64,000 nt of DNA from G965205725 sp965205725. Lineage in GTDB: Bacteria > Pseudomonadota > Gammaproteobacteria > Pseudomonadales > Halieaceae. The stretch lies in the NCBI GenBank assembly GCA_965205725.1, contig OZ242189.1:2480001-2544000 (forward strand), given 5' to 3'. This document shows positions 9,257-18,401 of this stretch, piece after piece (position 1 is the stretch's first letter; each line of letters begins with the position of its first letter). The notes beneath the pieces were generated by a model. The model was given only the letters and a program-made list of their open reading frames with translations, searched no databases and was not told the origin of the DNA. Both the position numbers and the translations under genes were made by a program.

Positions 9257-9529
9257 ATGGCCCGTGTAACCGTTGAAGATTGCCTTGAGAATGTTGCCAA
9301 CCGCTTTGAGCTGGTTATGGTTGCCAGCAAGCGCTCCAGACAAATCGCCACTGGCGGCAAAGACCCTTTTGTGCAGGAAGAATCTGATAAGCCCACCGTT
9401 ATCGCATTGCGCGAAATCGCCGAAGGCTATGTCACTGCAGACATTCTGACCCGTGACGAAGAAGCTGAAGCCAAAGAAGAAATGCTGGAAGAGATGGCTA
9501 TCAGCGAGCCACTCCCCATCGAGATTTAG
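9257..9529 (+). CDS. rpoZ: RNA polymerase omega subunit
   Basis: Smallest RNA polymerase core subunit; assists beta' folding and forms part of a ppGpp-binding site in E. coli. MARVTVEDCLENVANRFELV and the ASKRSRQIA segment are diagnostic. 90 residues with an acidic C-terminal tail. Lies directly upstream of spoT. Confidence 0.97.
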   Translation: MARVTVEDCLENVANRFELVMVASKRSRQIATGGKDPFVQEESDKPTVIALREIAEGYVTADILTRDEEAEAKEEMLEEMAISEPLPIEI

Positions 9530-9555
9530 CGCTGTCGAGGGCGCCTGAATAAGCC

Positions 9556-11691
9556 ATGTCAGCACCCAGCACCCTCGATTCGTTCGACCAAACTCTCAAG
9601 ACCTACCTCAGCCCCGAGCAGGCCAACCAGGTCAGGCGGGCCTATTATTTTGCCGAGCAAGCCCACTACGGTCAGTTTAGGCGCAGCGGAGAGGCCTATG
9701 TAACGCACCCGCTGGCAGTCGCCGGCATTCTCGCCGATATGCACATGGACCATCAAAGCCTGATGGCGGCCATGCTCCACGATGTCATCGAGGACACCGG
9801 CATCGATAAATCCGCTATCGATAGCCAGTTTGGTGAACCCGTGGCTGAGCTGGTTGACGGGGTCAGCAAATTAACACAAATCGAGTTTAGCTCCCAGGCA
9901 GAGAAACAGGCCGAAAACTTCCAGAAAATGGCCCTGGCCATGGCTAAAGACATTCGTGTCATTTTGGTCAAACTGGCGGACCGTTTACACAATATGCGCA
10001 CCCTGGGCGTACTTCAGCCAGAAAAACGGCGCCGGATTGCTAAAGAAACTCTGGAGATGTATGCGCCAATTGCACTGCGGTTGGGCATGAACCATGTGCG
10101 CATGGAATTTGAAGATCTGGGCTTCAGCGCCATGCATCCCATGCGCCACGAACGTATGTTGGCGGCCCTGCGCAACGCCCGCGGAAATCGCAAAGAACTG
10201 GTGGAAAAAATTGGCCACCAGATCGATGCCTGTTTAAAACAGGAAGGCCACGACGCTGAAATCATAGGTAGAGAAAAACACCTGTTCAGCATTTACCAGA
10301 AAATGAAGTCCAAGCGAAAGAGCTTCTCAGAGATCATGGATATCTTCGCTTTTCGCATTATTGTCGACTCCGTGGATAGCTGCTACCGCGTACTCGGTTC
10401 AGTGCACAGTCTCTATAAGCCCGTCCCGGGAGAGTTCAAGGATTACATCGCTATTCCCAAGGCTAATGGCTACCAGTCACTGCATACGGTACTAAAAGGT
10501 ATGCACGGCGTGCCCATTGAGATTCAGATTCGCACACGCGATATGGAAGAGATGGCCAACAAAGGTATTGCCGCGCATTGGCTGTACAAGTCCAGCGAGG
10601 GTGGCAGCACCCACGGCAGCCATGCCCGAGCGCGGCAGTGGGTGCAGGGTTTGTTGGAAATGCAGCAACGCGCAGGCAACTCGCTGGAATTTATCGAGAG
10701 CGTCAAAATTGATCTGTTTCCCGACGAGGTGTATGTGTTTACACCCAAAGGCAGGATATTGGAATTGCCGCGCGGCGCAACGGCAGTGGACTTTGCTTAT
10801 GCGGTCCATACAGATGTCGGCAATAGCTGTGTCGCCTGTCGGGTCAATCGTCGTCTAACGCCCTTGTCGGAACCCCTGCAAAGTGGGCAGACCATAGAAA
10901 TTCTCACCGCGCCCGGCGCCCACCCTAACCCTTCCTGGTTTAACTACGCGGTGACCGCTAAAGCACGTACCAATATTCGCCATTTTCTTAAGACCCAACG
11001 CAGGGAAGACTCAGTCACTCTGGGGCGCCGTATGCTGGACCGGGCGCTGGCCAATCTCGGGTCCAGCCTGGAGACATTGTCCAGCGAACTGCTCGATCTG
11101 TTTGTGAACGAGTCAGATTACCAAAGCTTTGAGCAGCTCCTGGAAGATGTAGCCCAAGGCAATCGGGTAGCACCCATTATTGCCCAGCAATTACTGGGGG
11201 AACTGTCTGAAACGCCAGTGGGCAGCTCTGGTTCCAGCGCCACTGCACAGCCTGTTGCAATCCGGGGTACCGAGGGCATCATGGTGAACTACGCCAAGTG
11301 CTGCTTCCCCATACCCGGCGATGCGATATCGGGCTACATCAGCGCCGAGCGCGGCATCGTGGTACACAGAGAGGGCTGCCACAATCTGGCAGAGTTGCGG
11401 GAAAACCCGGACCGACAGGTTGCCCTGCGCTGGGACGAGGAAATTACCGGAGAGTTTTCGGCGGCATTGCGAATCGAGCTGGAAAACAAGCGCGGCATGA
11501 TTGCCGCACTGGCCAATCGTATCAATGGTATGGATGTAAACATTGCCAAAATCAGCAGCGAGCACAAAGATCTTCAGTTCAGTTTTGTCGATCTTGAAAT
11601 GTCGGTCAAAAATCGGGTCCATCTGGCCGCCATCATGAAACGCATTCGCACATTGAAGGAAGTGCACAAAGTCAGCCGGAGCCGGCACTAA
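9556..11691 (+). CDS. spoT: bifunctional (p)ppGpp synthetase/hydrolase SpoT
   Basis: Controls stringent-response nucleotides. The HD hydrolase domain keeps LHDVIEDTG (about residue 75), the synthetase region keeps VHSLYKPVPGEFKDYIAIP and NGYQSLHTV, a TGS domain starts near residue 394 (VFTPKGRILELPRGATAVDF), and a C-terminal ACT domain follows the CCFPIPGD segment. With the HD motif intact and placement after rpoZ, SpoT rather than RelA. 711 residues, as expected. ATG at 9556 has no strong ribosome-binding site and is only 26 bp from rpoZ, consistent with coupling. Confidence 0.96.
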   Translation: MSAPSTLDSFDQTLKTYLSPEQANQVRRAYYFAEQAHYGQFRRSGEAYVTHPLAVAGILADMHMDHQSLMAAMLHDVIEDTGIDKSAIDSQFGEPVAELVDGVSKLTQIEFSSQAEKQAENFQKMALAMAKDIRVILVKLADRLHNMRTLGVLQPEKRRRIAKETLEMYAPIALRLGMNHVRMEFEDLGFSAMHPMRHERMLAALRNARGNRKELVEKIGHQIDACLKQEGHDAEIIGREKHLFSIYQKMKSKRKSFSEIMDIFAFRIIVDSVDSCYRVLGSVHSLYKPVPGEFKDYIAIPKANGYQSLHTVLKGMHGVPIEIQIRTRDMEEMANKGIAAHWLYKSSEGGSTHGSHARARQWVQGLLEMQQRAGNSLEFIESVKIDLFPDEVYVFTPKGRILELPRGATAVDFAYAVHTDVGNSCVACRVNRRLTPLSEPLQSGQTIEILTAPGAHPNPSWFNYAVTAKARTNIRHFLKTQRREDSVTLGRRMLDRALANLGSSLETLSSELLDLFVNESDYQSFEQLLEDVAQGNRVAPIIAQQLLGELSETPVGSSGSSATAQPVAIRGTEGIMVNYAKCCFPIPGDAISGYISAERGIVVHREGCHNLAELRENPDRQVALRWDEEITGEFSAALRIELENKRGMIAALANRINGMDVNIAKISSEHKDLQFSFVDLEMSVKNRVHLAAIMKRIRTLKEVHKVSRSRH

Positions 11692-11702
11692 ACCCGTACA
11701 AG

Positions 11703-11792
11703 ACAGCCTTGAACCAATGAACAGCCCTGAGCCAACAAACAGCCCTGAGCCAATAAACAGCTCTGAGCCAATAAATCACAGTTTTGAGCCAG
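11703..11792. repeat. 18-bp tandem repeat, about five copies, between spoT and ridA
   Basis: The unit ACAGCCCTGAGCCAATAA repeats with an 18-bp period: 11703-11720, 11721-11738, 11739-11756, 11757-11774, then a degenerate copy with a 2-bp offset. Each copy differs by one to three bases. One frame on the plus strand meets a stop in most copies, so it is unlikely to be coding. It ends about 35 bp before ridA and could affect its expression. Confidence 0.8.
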
Positions 11793-11826
11793 AGGAATGC
11801 CCTGTGGCCGTTGCGGAGAAAACACC

Positions 11827-12210
11827 ATGAGTAATCGCGCCATCATATCAACGCCAGCCGCTCCAGCCGCCATCGGCCCCTATTCGCAGGCCATAAAAGT
11901 CGGCAACACCGTCTGGGTTTCCGGCCAAATTCCCCTCGACCCAGAGTCAATGGAGGTTGTAGCGGGCGACATCAGCGCCCAGACCACTCGGGTATTCGAA
12001 AACCTGGCAGCCATTGCAGAAGCCGCAGGCGGTTCGCTGGATGACGCGGTAAAAATAAATATTTCCCTGACGGATCTGGCGGACTTCTCAACTGTGAACA
12101 AGGTGATGGCCGGTTTCTTCACCGGGCCCTACCCGGCGCGCGCCTGCGTGCAAGTGGCCGCACTGCCCAGGGCGGTGGACGTTGAGATAGAAATGATCAT
12201 GGCTGTCTAG
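11827..12210 (+). CDS. ridA: RidA family enamine/imine deaminase
   Basis: Hydrolyses reactive enamine/imine intermediates formed by PLP enzymes such as threonine dehydratase. The fold markers are visible: PAAPAAIGPYSQAI, VWVSGQIPLDP, and the PARACVQVAALPRAVDVEIEMI C-terminal stretch with the substrate-binding Arg. ATG at 11827 gives 127 residues; an upstream in-frame start at 11797 would add ten residues not found in the family. Follows spoT, as in many gammaproteobacteria. Confidence 0.95.
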   Translation: MSNRAIISTPAAPAAIGPYSQAIKVGNTVWVSGQIPLDPESMEVVAGDISAQTTRVFENLAAIAEAAGGSLDDAVKINISLTDLADFSTVNKVMAGFFTGPYPARACVQVAALPRAVDVEIEMIMAV

Positions 12211-12213
12211 GAG

Positions 12214-12354
12214 TCAGGGAGGAAGTTTGCCAATATCGCGGCGCAAGCCAAACACTGATACGCCTGCATCTATCCATTGCAGGCCAGCGGCGGAGCCAAT
12301 GTCACCACAACCGATCAATATCACCGATTTACCCTTCAATTTCTGCGCGGTCAC
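12214..12354 (-). pseudogene. N-terminal relic of an NAD(P)-binding epimerase/SDR-like gene
   Basis: On the minus strand a 46-codon frame starting GTG at 12354 reads like the first beta-alpha-beta unit of an atypical SDR/NAD-epimerase: KSVILIGCGDIGSAAGLQW (GxGxxG nucleotide loop) followed by VSVFGLRRDIGKLPP, then a stop. Family members continue for more than 200 residues after this point, but here ridA begins. The rest appears deleted. The frame extends upstream to 12528 but that part overlaps recG. Inference; no full-length copy in the window. Confidence 0.6.
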
Positions 12355-12411
12355 TGGTACAACTAACCTGTTTAAAAATCCCCTTAAACCACAGCGGAAA
12401 CCAGGCGGCTC

Positions 12412-14484
12412 TTGGCGAACACAGAAGTAGCGCAGATTCCAGTAACTCAACTTCGCGGCGTGGGTTCGCGCATGGCGGCAAAGCTGAAACAGCTCGGTAT
12501 CAGCAATATTCAGGATTTGCTGTTCCATCTTCCTCTGCGCTATCAGGACCGCACACGCATCACACCACTCGGTGCACTACAGCCGGGCGGTGATGTCGTT
12601 GTTGAGGGGGAGATTAAAACCGCAGCGATAGGCTTTGGCCGACGCCGCTCACTGGTATGCCGAATTCAGGATGGTACCGGCACCCTGACCCTGCGATTTT
12701 TTCATTTTTCTGGTTCGCAGAAAAACAACCTGCGTAAAGGCGTGCGCCTGCGCTGCTTTGGTGAGGTTCGGCGGGGATCATCGGGCCTGGAAATGTATCA
12801 CCCTGAATATCGTCCACTGGACGAGGGCAATCCCAACCCGGTAGAGGAGTGCCTAACGCCGGTATACCCAAGTACCTCGGGCATGAACCAGGCCGGTATC
12901 CGCAAGCTTTGCAACCAGGCGCTGGACATTTTACGCAGCTCCAGGCTGGCTGAACTATTACCTCCCAGCTCGCTGGATTTCGGTCTGGCAGAGGCGATCC
13001 ACTATTTGCACGCACCGCCTCCCGATGCCCCACAAGCCCTGATTCGAGACGGGCAACACCCGGCTCAGCGCCGATTGGCGCTGGAGGAACTAGTGGCGCA
13101 CAACTTGTCACTGGAAAAACTGCGTCGGCAGCAACAAGTACCGGGTGCAGCAAAAATGCCGGAGGGCTCCGCCCAGGTGACGAACTTCATCAAACAATTA
13201 CCGTTTGAACTGACAGCAGCGCAGCACCGTGTTGTTGGGGAGATAGGCCAAGACCTGGCTAGCGGCGTGCCCATGTTGCGGCTGGTACAGGGCGATGTTG
13301 GGTCTGGCAAAACGGTTGTCGCAGCCTGCGCCGCCCTGCAAGCTTTAGCGGCTGGCCACCAGGTCGCCATCGTGGCGCCTACAGAAATACTGGCCGAACA
13401 ACACTGGCAGAATTTCCAAACCTGGTTTGAGCCTCTGGGTATCAACCTGGTCTGGTTGAGCGGTCGGCTCAAAGGCAAACCCCGCGACAATACCCTCAAG
13501 GCACTGGCTGAAGGCAGCGCCCAACTGGCAGTGGGTACACACGCCCTGTTTCAGAAGCAGGTGGCATTTTCGGAGCTGGGCTTAATCATAGTTGATGAAC
13601 AACACCGCTTTGGCGTTCATCAGCGCTTGCAGTTATCCAGTAAAGGCAACAAAAACAGCGGACGCCCACATCAGTTGGTAATGACCGCGACGCCGATACC
13701 GCGCACGCTTTCGATGGTCGCCTACGCCGACCTGGATTGCTCAGTCATCGACGAACTGCCTCCAGGGCGAACACCGGTGCAAACAGCGCTGGTCGATAGC
13801 AGCCGGCGCCAGCAGGTCATCGAGCGGGTACAAGCCGCGTGCAGACAAGGCCGACAAGCCTATTGGGTGTGTACCTTGATCGACGAATCCGATGCCCTGC
13901 AGGCGCAGGCTGCGCAGGCAACCCGCGACGAGCTGGAACAACTGCTACCGGATATTGAAATCGGGCTGGTACACGGGCGCATGAAGCCCAGGGAAAGGGC
14001 CGAGATGATGGCACACTTCAAGGCAGGCCGAGTGCAGTTGTTGGTGGCAACTACAGTGATAGAGGTTGGCGTGGATGTGTCCAATGCCAGCCTGATGATT
14101 ATCGAAAACCCGGAGCGACTGGGCCTGGCCTCACTGCATCAGTTGCGCGGCCGGGTTGGTCGCGGCAGCGACGAAAGTCACTGCGTCTTGTTGTACCAGC
14201 AACCTTTGGGCTTGCAGAGCAAGGCCAGGCTGAGCGCGATGCGAGAAAGTAGCGATGGTTTCTATATCGCCGAACGAGACCTGGAATTGCGCGGACCCGG
14301 CGAGGTGCTCGGCACACGCCAAACGGGTTTGATGGAGTTTCGCATTGCCGACATTCAGCGGCACGCAAATTTACTGCCAGAGGTTAAACAATTGGCTCTG
14401 CATGTCGCCGACAACGACCCTGTAGCCGTCGATGCACTGATACGACGTTGGTTGGGTCATGCTGAGCGCTTCGCTACCGTTTAA
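12412..14484 (+). CDS. recG: ATP-dependent DNA helicase RecG
   Basis: Remodels stalled replication forks and Holliday junctions. Begins with the wedge-domain lead VTQLRGVGSRMAAKLKQLGI and DLLFHLPLRYQDRT, then Walker A GDVGSGKT near residue 294, DEQH box near 394, MTATPIPRT, and the ATTVIEVGVDVSNASLM and HQLRGRVGRG motifs of the second RecA fold. 690 residues. The start is a TTG (12412), giving the normal N-terminus; no in-frame ATG is nearby. The stop codon is followed after one base by a MITE inverted repeat. Confidence 0.95.
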   Translation: MANTEVAQIPVTQLRGVGSRMAAKLKQLGISNIQDLLFHLPLRYQDRTRITPLGALQPGGDVVVEGEIKTAAIGFGRRRSLVCRIQDGTGTLTLRFFHFSGSQKNNLRKGVRLRCFGEVRRGSSGLEMYHPEYRPLDEGNPNPVEECLTPVYPSTSGMNQAGIRKLCNQALDILRSSRLAELLPPSSLDFGLAEAIHYLHAPPPDAPQALIRDGQHPAQRRLALEELVAHNLSLEKLRRQQQVPGAAKMPEGSAQVTNFIKQLPFELTAAQHRVVGEIGQDLASGVPMLRLVQGDVGSGKTVVAACAALQALAAGHQVAIVAPTEILAEQHWQNFQTWFEPLGINLVWLSGRLKGKPRDNTLKALAEGSAQLAVGTHALFQKQVAFSELGLIIVDEQHRFGVHQRLQLSSKGNKNSGRPHQLVMTATPIPRTLSMVAYADLDCSVIDELPPGRTPVQTALVDSSRRQQVIERVQAACRQGRQAYWVCTLIDESDALQAQAAQATRDELEQLLPDIEIGLVHGRMKPRERAEMMAHFKAGRVQLLVATTVIEVGVDVSNASLMIIENPERLGLASLHQLRGRVGRGSDESHCVLLYQQPLGLQSKARLSAMRESSDGFYIAERDLELRGPGEVLGTRQTGLMEFRIADIQRHANLLPEVKQLALHVADNDPVAVDALIRRWLGHAERFATV

Positions 14485-14485
14485 A

Positions 14486-14816
14486 AGGAGCCTGTCGGAC
14501 TTAGGACTGTTCTACTGCGGAAAAGCATTAATCAGAGACCTTTGCACGGAAGATGATGTCGCTTCCAGACCAGGCAAACACGCACGCAATGAGGGAGTTT
14601 GTGCGTATCAATGACCGATTGAGTACGATTTTACCAACCGTAGACGCTTTTAGGCGACGCAGGATGCCGGTGAAATGGCTTTCGTGCAAAGGTCTCAATG
14701 AGTCATTTTTCACGGTCAATTTCGTTAAATAGAACCACTATTCGCCTCCATCGACTGCAAAAACTGACTCATTTCTGCTTTCCCTCGCTACGAACGCCTA
14801 AATCCGACAGGCTCCT
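14486..14816. mobile_element. composite MITE-like element, copy A
   Basis: Outer terminal inverted repeats AGGAGCCTGTCGGACTTAG (14486-14504) and the complement of AGGAGCCTGTCGGATTTAG (14798-14816) bound 331 bp with no transposase. Nested inside is a second element, 14535-14696, with ends GAGACCTTTGCACG and CGTGCAAAGGTCTC, flanked by near-identical 5-bp direct repeats AATCA/AATGA. Both parts recur at 36.0 and 40.8 kb. It fills the gap between the convergent genes recG and the DUF1415 gene. Confidence 0.85.
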
Positions 14817-15379
14817 GCGGCCAACTTACCCCAAAGGCGCGCCACACCCACGCTGCCCAAATTGTCGAGGGTAACCTTGTTACGAGCGGGAATGTCCTCG
14901 GGGTTTGCGCAATTGGCCAGCATCTGCGTCAACATGCCTTCTCGAAGAATATGAATAACCGGCAACGGGCTGCGATTGGTGTAATTAGTCGGTGCATCTG
15001 CCGACTCCCCTTCAAACTGATAACCGGGATGGAAGCTCGCTAACTGAAACTGCCCTTCCAGACCTGCCTCTTCCAGTAATTGTTGCGCAGCATTGAGCAC
15101 AGCCAAGTAATTTTCAAAGTTTTCCAGCGCATTTTCGAAGACCAGCAGGCTGGTTGAAACCTGAGCCTGCGTGGCAGCCTGAATCAGGTCCAGCTCGGAG
15201 AGAAAATCCAGCAGGCACTGTGGTTCATCTGTCGCCCTGGATGTGCTAATGCGCAGCGAGTCATCGCGCAGCACCAGCGCCGCAAAGGGGCAGAGGTCCA
15301 GCGCCAGCACACACTCGGTGAGCCAGCGCCGCGTCACGGCCTCCGCATCTTTCACAAAGTCGGCCTCATCAAAAAACAA
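14798..15379 (-). CDS. DUF1415 family protein
   Basis: Conserved protein of unknown function. Recognised by the TRRWLTECVLALDLCPFA start, the FHPGYQFEGE segment and NYTNRSPLPVIHILRE, which are family hallmarks. 193 residues. The start appears to be a TTG at 15379, 27 bp after the rubredoxin reductase stop; a TGA lies in frame just upstream. The last residues (GACRI) and the stop are encoded by the inverted repeat of MITE copy A, so the original C-terminus has been replaced or trimmed. Probably cotranscribed with the rubredoxin reductase gene. Confidence 0.8.
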   Translation of the reverse strand: MFFDEADFVKDAEAVTRRWLTECVLALDLCPFAALVLRDDSLRISTSRATDEPQCLLDFLSELDLIQAATQAQVSTSLLVFENALENFENYLAVLNAAQQLLEEAGLEGQFQLASFHPGYQFEGESADAPTNYTNRSPLPVIHILREGMLTQMLANCANPEDIPARNKVTLDNLGSVGVARLWGKLAAGACRI

Positions 15380-15405
15380 CGCCTTCCAAAATCAGGCCTG
15401 CGCCA

Positions 15406-16776
15406 CTAACTTAATATGGCAGGCAGTTGCTTTTGCAGCGGCATTTTTTCTTTGCTGGCATCCCCGGTAAGGGCAAAGCCCAGCAAATCTCCAGCGCCAT
15501 TGCGGAACAGGGCTTTGACATTATTGCCATCTTCCTCAATCGTCCACTCTCCCTCTGTATCCAGAGCGGCCGGAGCGACGGTAACCGGGCAGGCCGGTGT
15601 TTTGATGGTCACTGGCATAGCAGGGTAAACGACTTCAGTGGGCTCACCAGCGAGGGTTTTACCCAGTGCTCGCGCCGCAGCCATCAGTGGTGCCACGTAC
15701 ACCAGCACATGGCCGGCTACTTCTGCGCAGTCACCCATGGCATAAATATTTTTGGCGCTGGTTTCCAGGAGGCGATTGGTCACAACACCGCGCCTGGTTT
15801 CCAGGCCGGCTGCACTGGCAAGTTCAGTGCGCGGACGCACGCCCACGGCTGACACAACCATATCGGCGGCGATGGTCTCGCCATTGTTCAAACTAACCAC
15901 AACGCCACTTTCCGCTTTATTTACTTCCGTAACCAGGGGGCCAAAATGAAAGGCGGCTCCCTTCTCTTCCAAAGCGCGCTGCACGGCTTTGCCAGCGGCC
16001 TCTGGCAACAATGTGGGCAGGCAGTAGGCGAGGGGGTCGACGGTCTCGACCTCAAAACCACCATTGAGCAAGTCATTGGTAAATTCACAGCCAATCAGGC
16101 CACCACCGATAATGCACACCTTCCTGACCTCGTTCTTGGCAACGGCTTTACGGAAATCATCGTAATCCAGCAAGTCGTTCACTGAATAGATGTACTCCTG
16201 TGCATCGCCCTGAATCGGCGGACGAATCACTTCGGCCCCAATGGTCAACACCAACTTGCTGTAGTGAATGGCGGTTTCCGCGTCGCCCACCCTGACTAAC
16301 TGGTTTTCAGGGTCAATGGCATTAACGTGGGTCATGGTCCACACACTGGCTTTGAGTTGCTTGCCCATACCACCAGCGTCCATCTGCGCTAAATCATCTG
16401 CGCTGGTGTCCTTGGTATAACCTGTTGAAAGCATCGGCTTGGAGTAGGAGCGGCCATCATCTGAGGTAATCAGAATAAGTGGCGTCTCGGAATCGTGCTT
16501 GCGAAATTCTTTGGCCAGGCCATAACCCGCCAGCCCGGTACCCAAAATCACCACTGGCGCGTGCACCTCGTCGGCAACCGGCTCCTCGTGGTGGGGTATG
16601 GTTTCTACCGGAGCTTCTTCAAACAGCTCAAAATCTTCTTTGCCGACGCCACAGTCAGGGCACAACCAGTCTTCTGGCACATCTTCCCATTTGGTACCTG
16701 GCGCTATGCCGTCATCAGGCCAGCCTTTGGCTTCGTCGTAAACCAACCCGCAGACAATGCATTCCCACTTGCTCAT
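15406..16776 (-). CDS. fused rubredoxin / rubredoxin-NAD(P)+ reductase
   Basis: Electron carrier and its reductase in one chain, likely feeding electrons from NAD(P)H to a rubredoxin-dependent oxygenase (alkane hydroxylase type) or to oxidative-stress enzymes. Rubredoxin at residues 1-55 has the four iron ligands in ECIVCG (Cys6, Cys9) and LCPDCG (Cys39, Cys42). A short acidic linker leads to an FAD domain (ILGTGLAGYG, residues 78-84), an NAD-binding motif CIIGGGLIGCEF near residue 222, and the IYAMGDCAEV FAD signature. In Pseudomonas rubA and rubB are separate genes at the same place next to ubiC; here they are fused. Confidence 0.9.
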   Translation of the reverse strand: MSKWECIVCGLVYDEAKGWPDDGIAPGTKWEDVPEDWLCPDCGVGKEDFELFEEAPVETIPHHEEPVADEVHAPVVILGTGLAGYGLAKEFRKHDSETPLILITSDDGRSYSKPMLSTGYTKDTSADDLAQMDAGGMGKQLKASVWTMTHVNAIDPENQLVRVGDAETAIHYSKLVLTIGAEVIRPPIQGDAQEYIYSVNDLLDYDDFRKAVAKNEVRKVCIIGGGLIGCEFTNDLLNGGFEVETVDPLAYCLPTLLPEAAGKAVQRALEEKGAAFHFGPLVTEVNKAESGVVVSLNNGETIAADMVVSAVGVRPRTELASAAGLETRRGVVTNRLLETSAKNIYAMGDCAEVAGHVLVYVAPLMAAARALGKTLAGEPTEVVYPAMPVTIKTPACPVTVAPAALDTEGEWTIEEDGNNVKALFRNGAGDLLGFALTGDASKEKMPLQKQLPAILS

Positions 16777-16938
16777 GTGTGTTTCTCTCTATTTCTCAGC
16801 ACATGCCCAGTGAACAGGCACTTACTTGAGGGGTAAAAATTTGGAGGCAACACTATAATCCTGTGTAAAAAATGTGCAAGGGCTGAATGTTGAAAGAATA
16901 GATGCACCGATCAACTCTGTGGCACAATCGGCGCCGCT

Positions 16939-17508
16939 GTGAGCACTCCCAACTACATATCAGAACCCTGCTGGCAAACCATTGCGCATCTGCGGCAAGC
17001 TGAGCTGCCCGCTGCCACACGGCGCTGGTTGCTGGATGAAGGCTCTCTGACTGACCACCTGATCCGCACCAGCGGCGGTAACTTCACGGTACACAGGCTG
17101 TCTCAGAGCTGGGCGGTGCCAACACTGTCCGAGCGGCAATTTCTGGGGCTGAAACAGCGACAACTGGCGCTGATTCGACAGGTTGTCTTACTTTGCCACG
17201 ATCAACCCTGGGTTTTTGCGCGCAGTGTCCTTCCATTGCAAGCCCTGCAAGGTCCGCTGCGCCATTTACGCAAATTACACAACCAATCTCTCGGCAGTTT
17301 GCTGTTCAAACAGGCAAACCTGCGCCGCGGCGCCTTTGAAGTAGCCGCGCTGGAATCGAACTGTGCTTATATCCACCCGCTGCTCAGGCAGGCTGAGCCC
17401 GCCTGGGCGCGTCGTTCCCGTTTCCATATCGGCTCAGGCAAACTATTGGTCAGCGAGGTCTTTCTAAGCGCATTTCAGCCGTGGCCCAGCGCGCATAGTT
17501 CGGTGTAA
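16939..17508 (+). CDS. ubiC: chorismate lyase
   Basis: Converts chorismate to 4-hydroxybenzoate and pyruvate, the first committed step of ubiquinone synthesis. The product is used by UbiA, encoded 11 bp downstream. Family features: RRWLLDEGSLTDHLI, the FARSVLP segment, LGSLLF, and a C-terminal SGKLLVSEVFL with the substrate Glu. 189 residues. The start is a GTG (16939). Divergent from the rubredoxin reductase gene. Confidence 0.92.
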   Translation: MSTPNYISEPCWQTIAHLRQAELPAATRRWLLDEGSLTDHLIRTSGGNFTVHRLSQSWAVPTLSERQFLGLKQRQLALIRQVVLLCHDQPWVFARSVLPLQALQGPLRHLRKLHNQSLGSLLFKQANLRRGAFEVAALESNCAYIHPLLRQAEPAWARRSRFHIGSGKLLVSEVFLSAFQPWPSAHSSV

Positions 17509-17519
17509 GCTAATCGCAC

Positions 17520-18401
17520 ATGGCCGACCAACCCTCACGTTTGACCGATTATCTGGCGCTAATCCGCTTTGATCGACCGATCGGCACATTGTTATTGCTG
17601 TGGCCAACTCTGGGTGCGCTGTGGCTCGCCAGTGAGGGGCTGCCCAATATCAAACTGCTGATTATTTTTACCCTGGGCACCTTTCTCACTCGCTCAGCCG
17701 GCTGCGTAGTCAACGACCTGGCTGATCGACGCATCGACGGCGCCGTAGAGCGCACCCGTGGTCGACCACTCGTTATGGGTACAGTAGGCGGTACAGCCGC
17801 CGTGTTGCTGGCAGCGGGGCTGGCTTTTCTAGCTTTTGTGCTGGTGCTCTTCACCAACAACCTAACCATTTTCCTGTCTTTCGTGGCCGTCGGTCTGGCC
17901 TGCTGCTATCCCTTTATGAAACGCATTACCCATCTGCCGCAACTGGTTCTGGGAGCGGCTTTTTCCTGGGGCATCCCCATGAGTTTCAGCGCCACCCGCA
18001 ATGCGCTACCAGCGGAACTGTGGTTACTGTTTTTTGCCAACCTTTTGTGGACAGTCGCCTACGATACCGAATACGCCATGGTGGACCGGGATGACGACTG
18101 CAAAATCGGCGTCAAGTCCACCGCCATCCTGTTTGGTGATATGGACAAAATGATGATCGGCGCACTGCAGGTGTTTACCTTGCTGGCACTGTTGCTGGCG
18201 GGCCAACGGTTCGAACTTGGACTTTTGTATTACTGCTCGCTTTTGGTTGCAGCGGCCCTATTTGGCTACCAGCACTATTTGATTCGCAATCGCGACCCCC
18301 AGGCCTGCTTTAAAGCATTTCTCAACAACAACTATGTGGGCCTGGCTGTCCTGGTTGGCATCGTCTCCCATTACGCGGTGTATGGGCCAGGCAGCGCATA
18401 G
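17520..18401 (+). CDS. ubiA: 4-hydroxybenzoate octaprenyltransferase
   Basis: Inner-membrane prenyltransferase joining the isoprenoid chain to 4-hydroxybenzoate. Both aspartate-rich motifs are present: NDLADRRIDGAVERTRGRPL near residues 66-85 and YDTEYAMVDRDDD near residues 181-193. About eight or nine hydrophobic segments are visible over 293 residues. In operon with ubiC; overlaps the next gene by about 20 bp. Confidence 0.95.
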   Translation: MADQPSRLTDYLALIRFDRPIGTLLLLWPTLGALWLASEGLPNIKLLIIFTLGTFLTRSAGCVVNDLADRRIDGAVERTRGRPLVMGTVGGTAAVLLAAGLAFLAFVLVLFTNNLTIFLSFVAVGLACCYPFMKRITHLPQLVLGAAFSWGIPMSFSATRNALPAELWLLFFANLLWTVAYDTEYAMVDRDDDCKIGVKSTAILFGDMDKMMIGALQVFTLLALLLAGQRFELGLLYYCSLLVAAALFGYQHYLIRNRDPQACFKAFLNNNYVGLAVLVGIVSHYAVYGPGSA

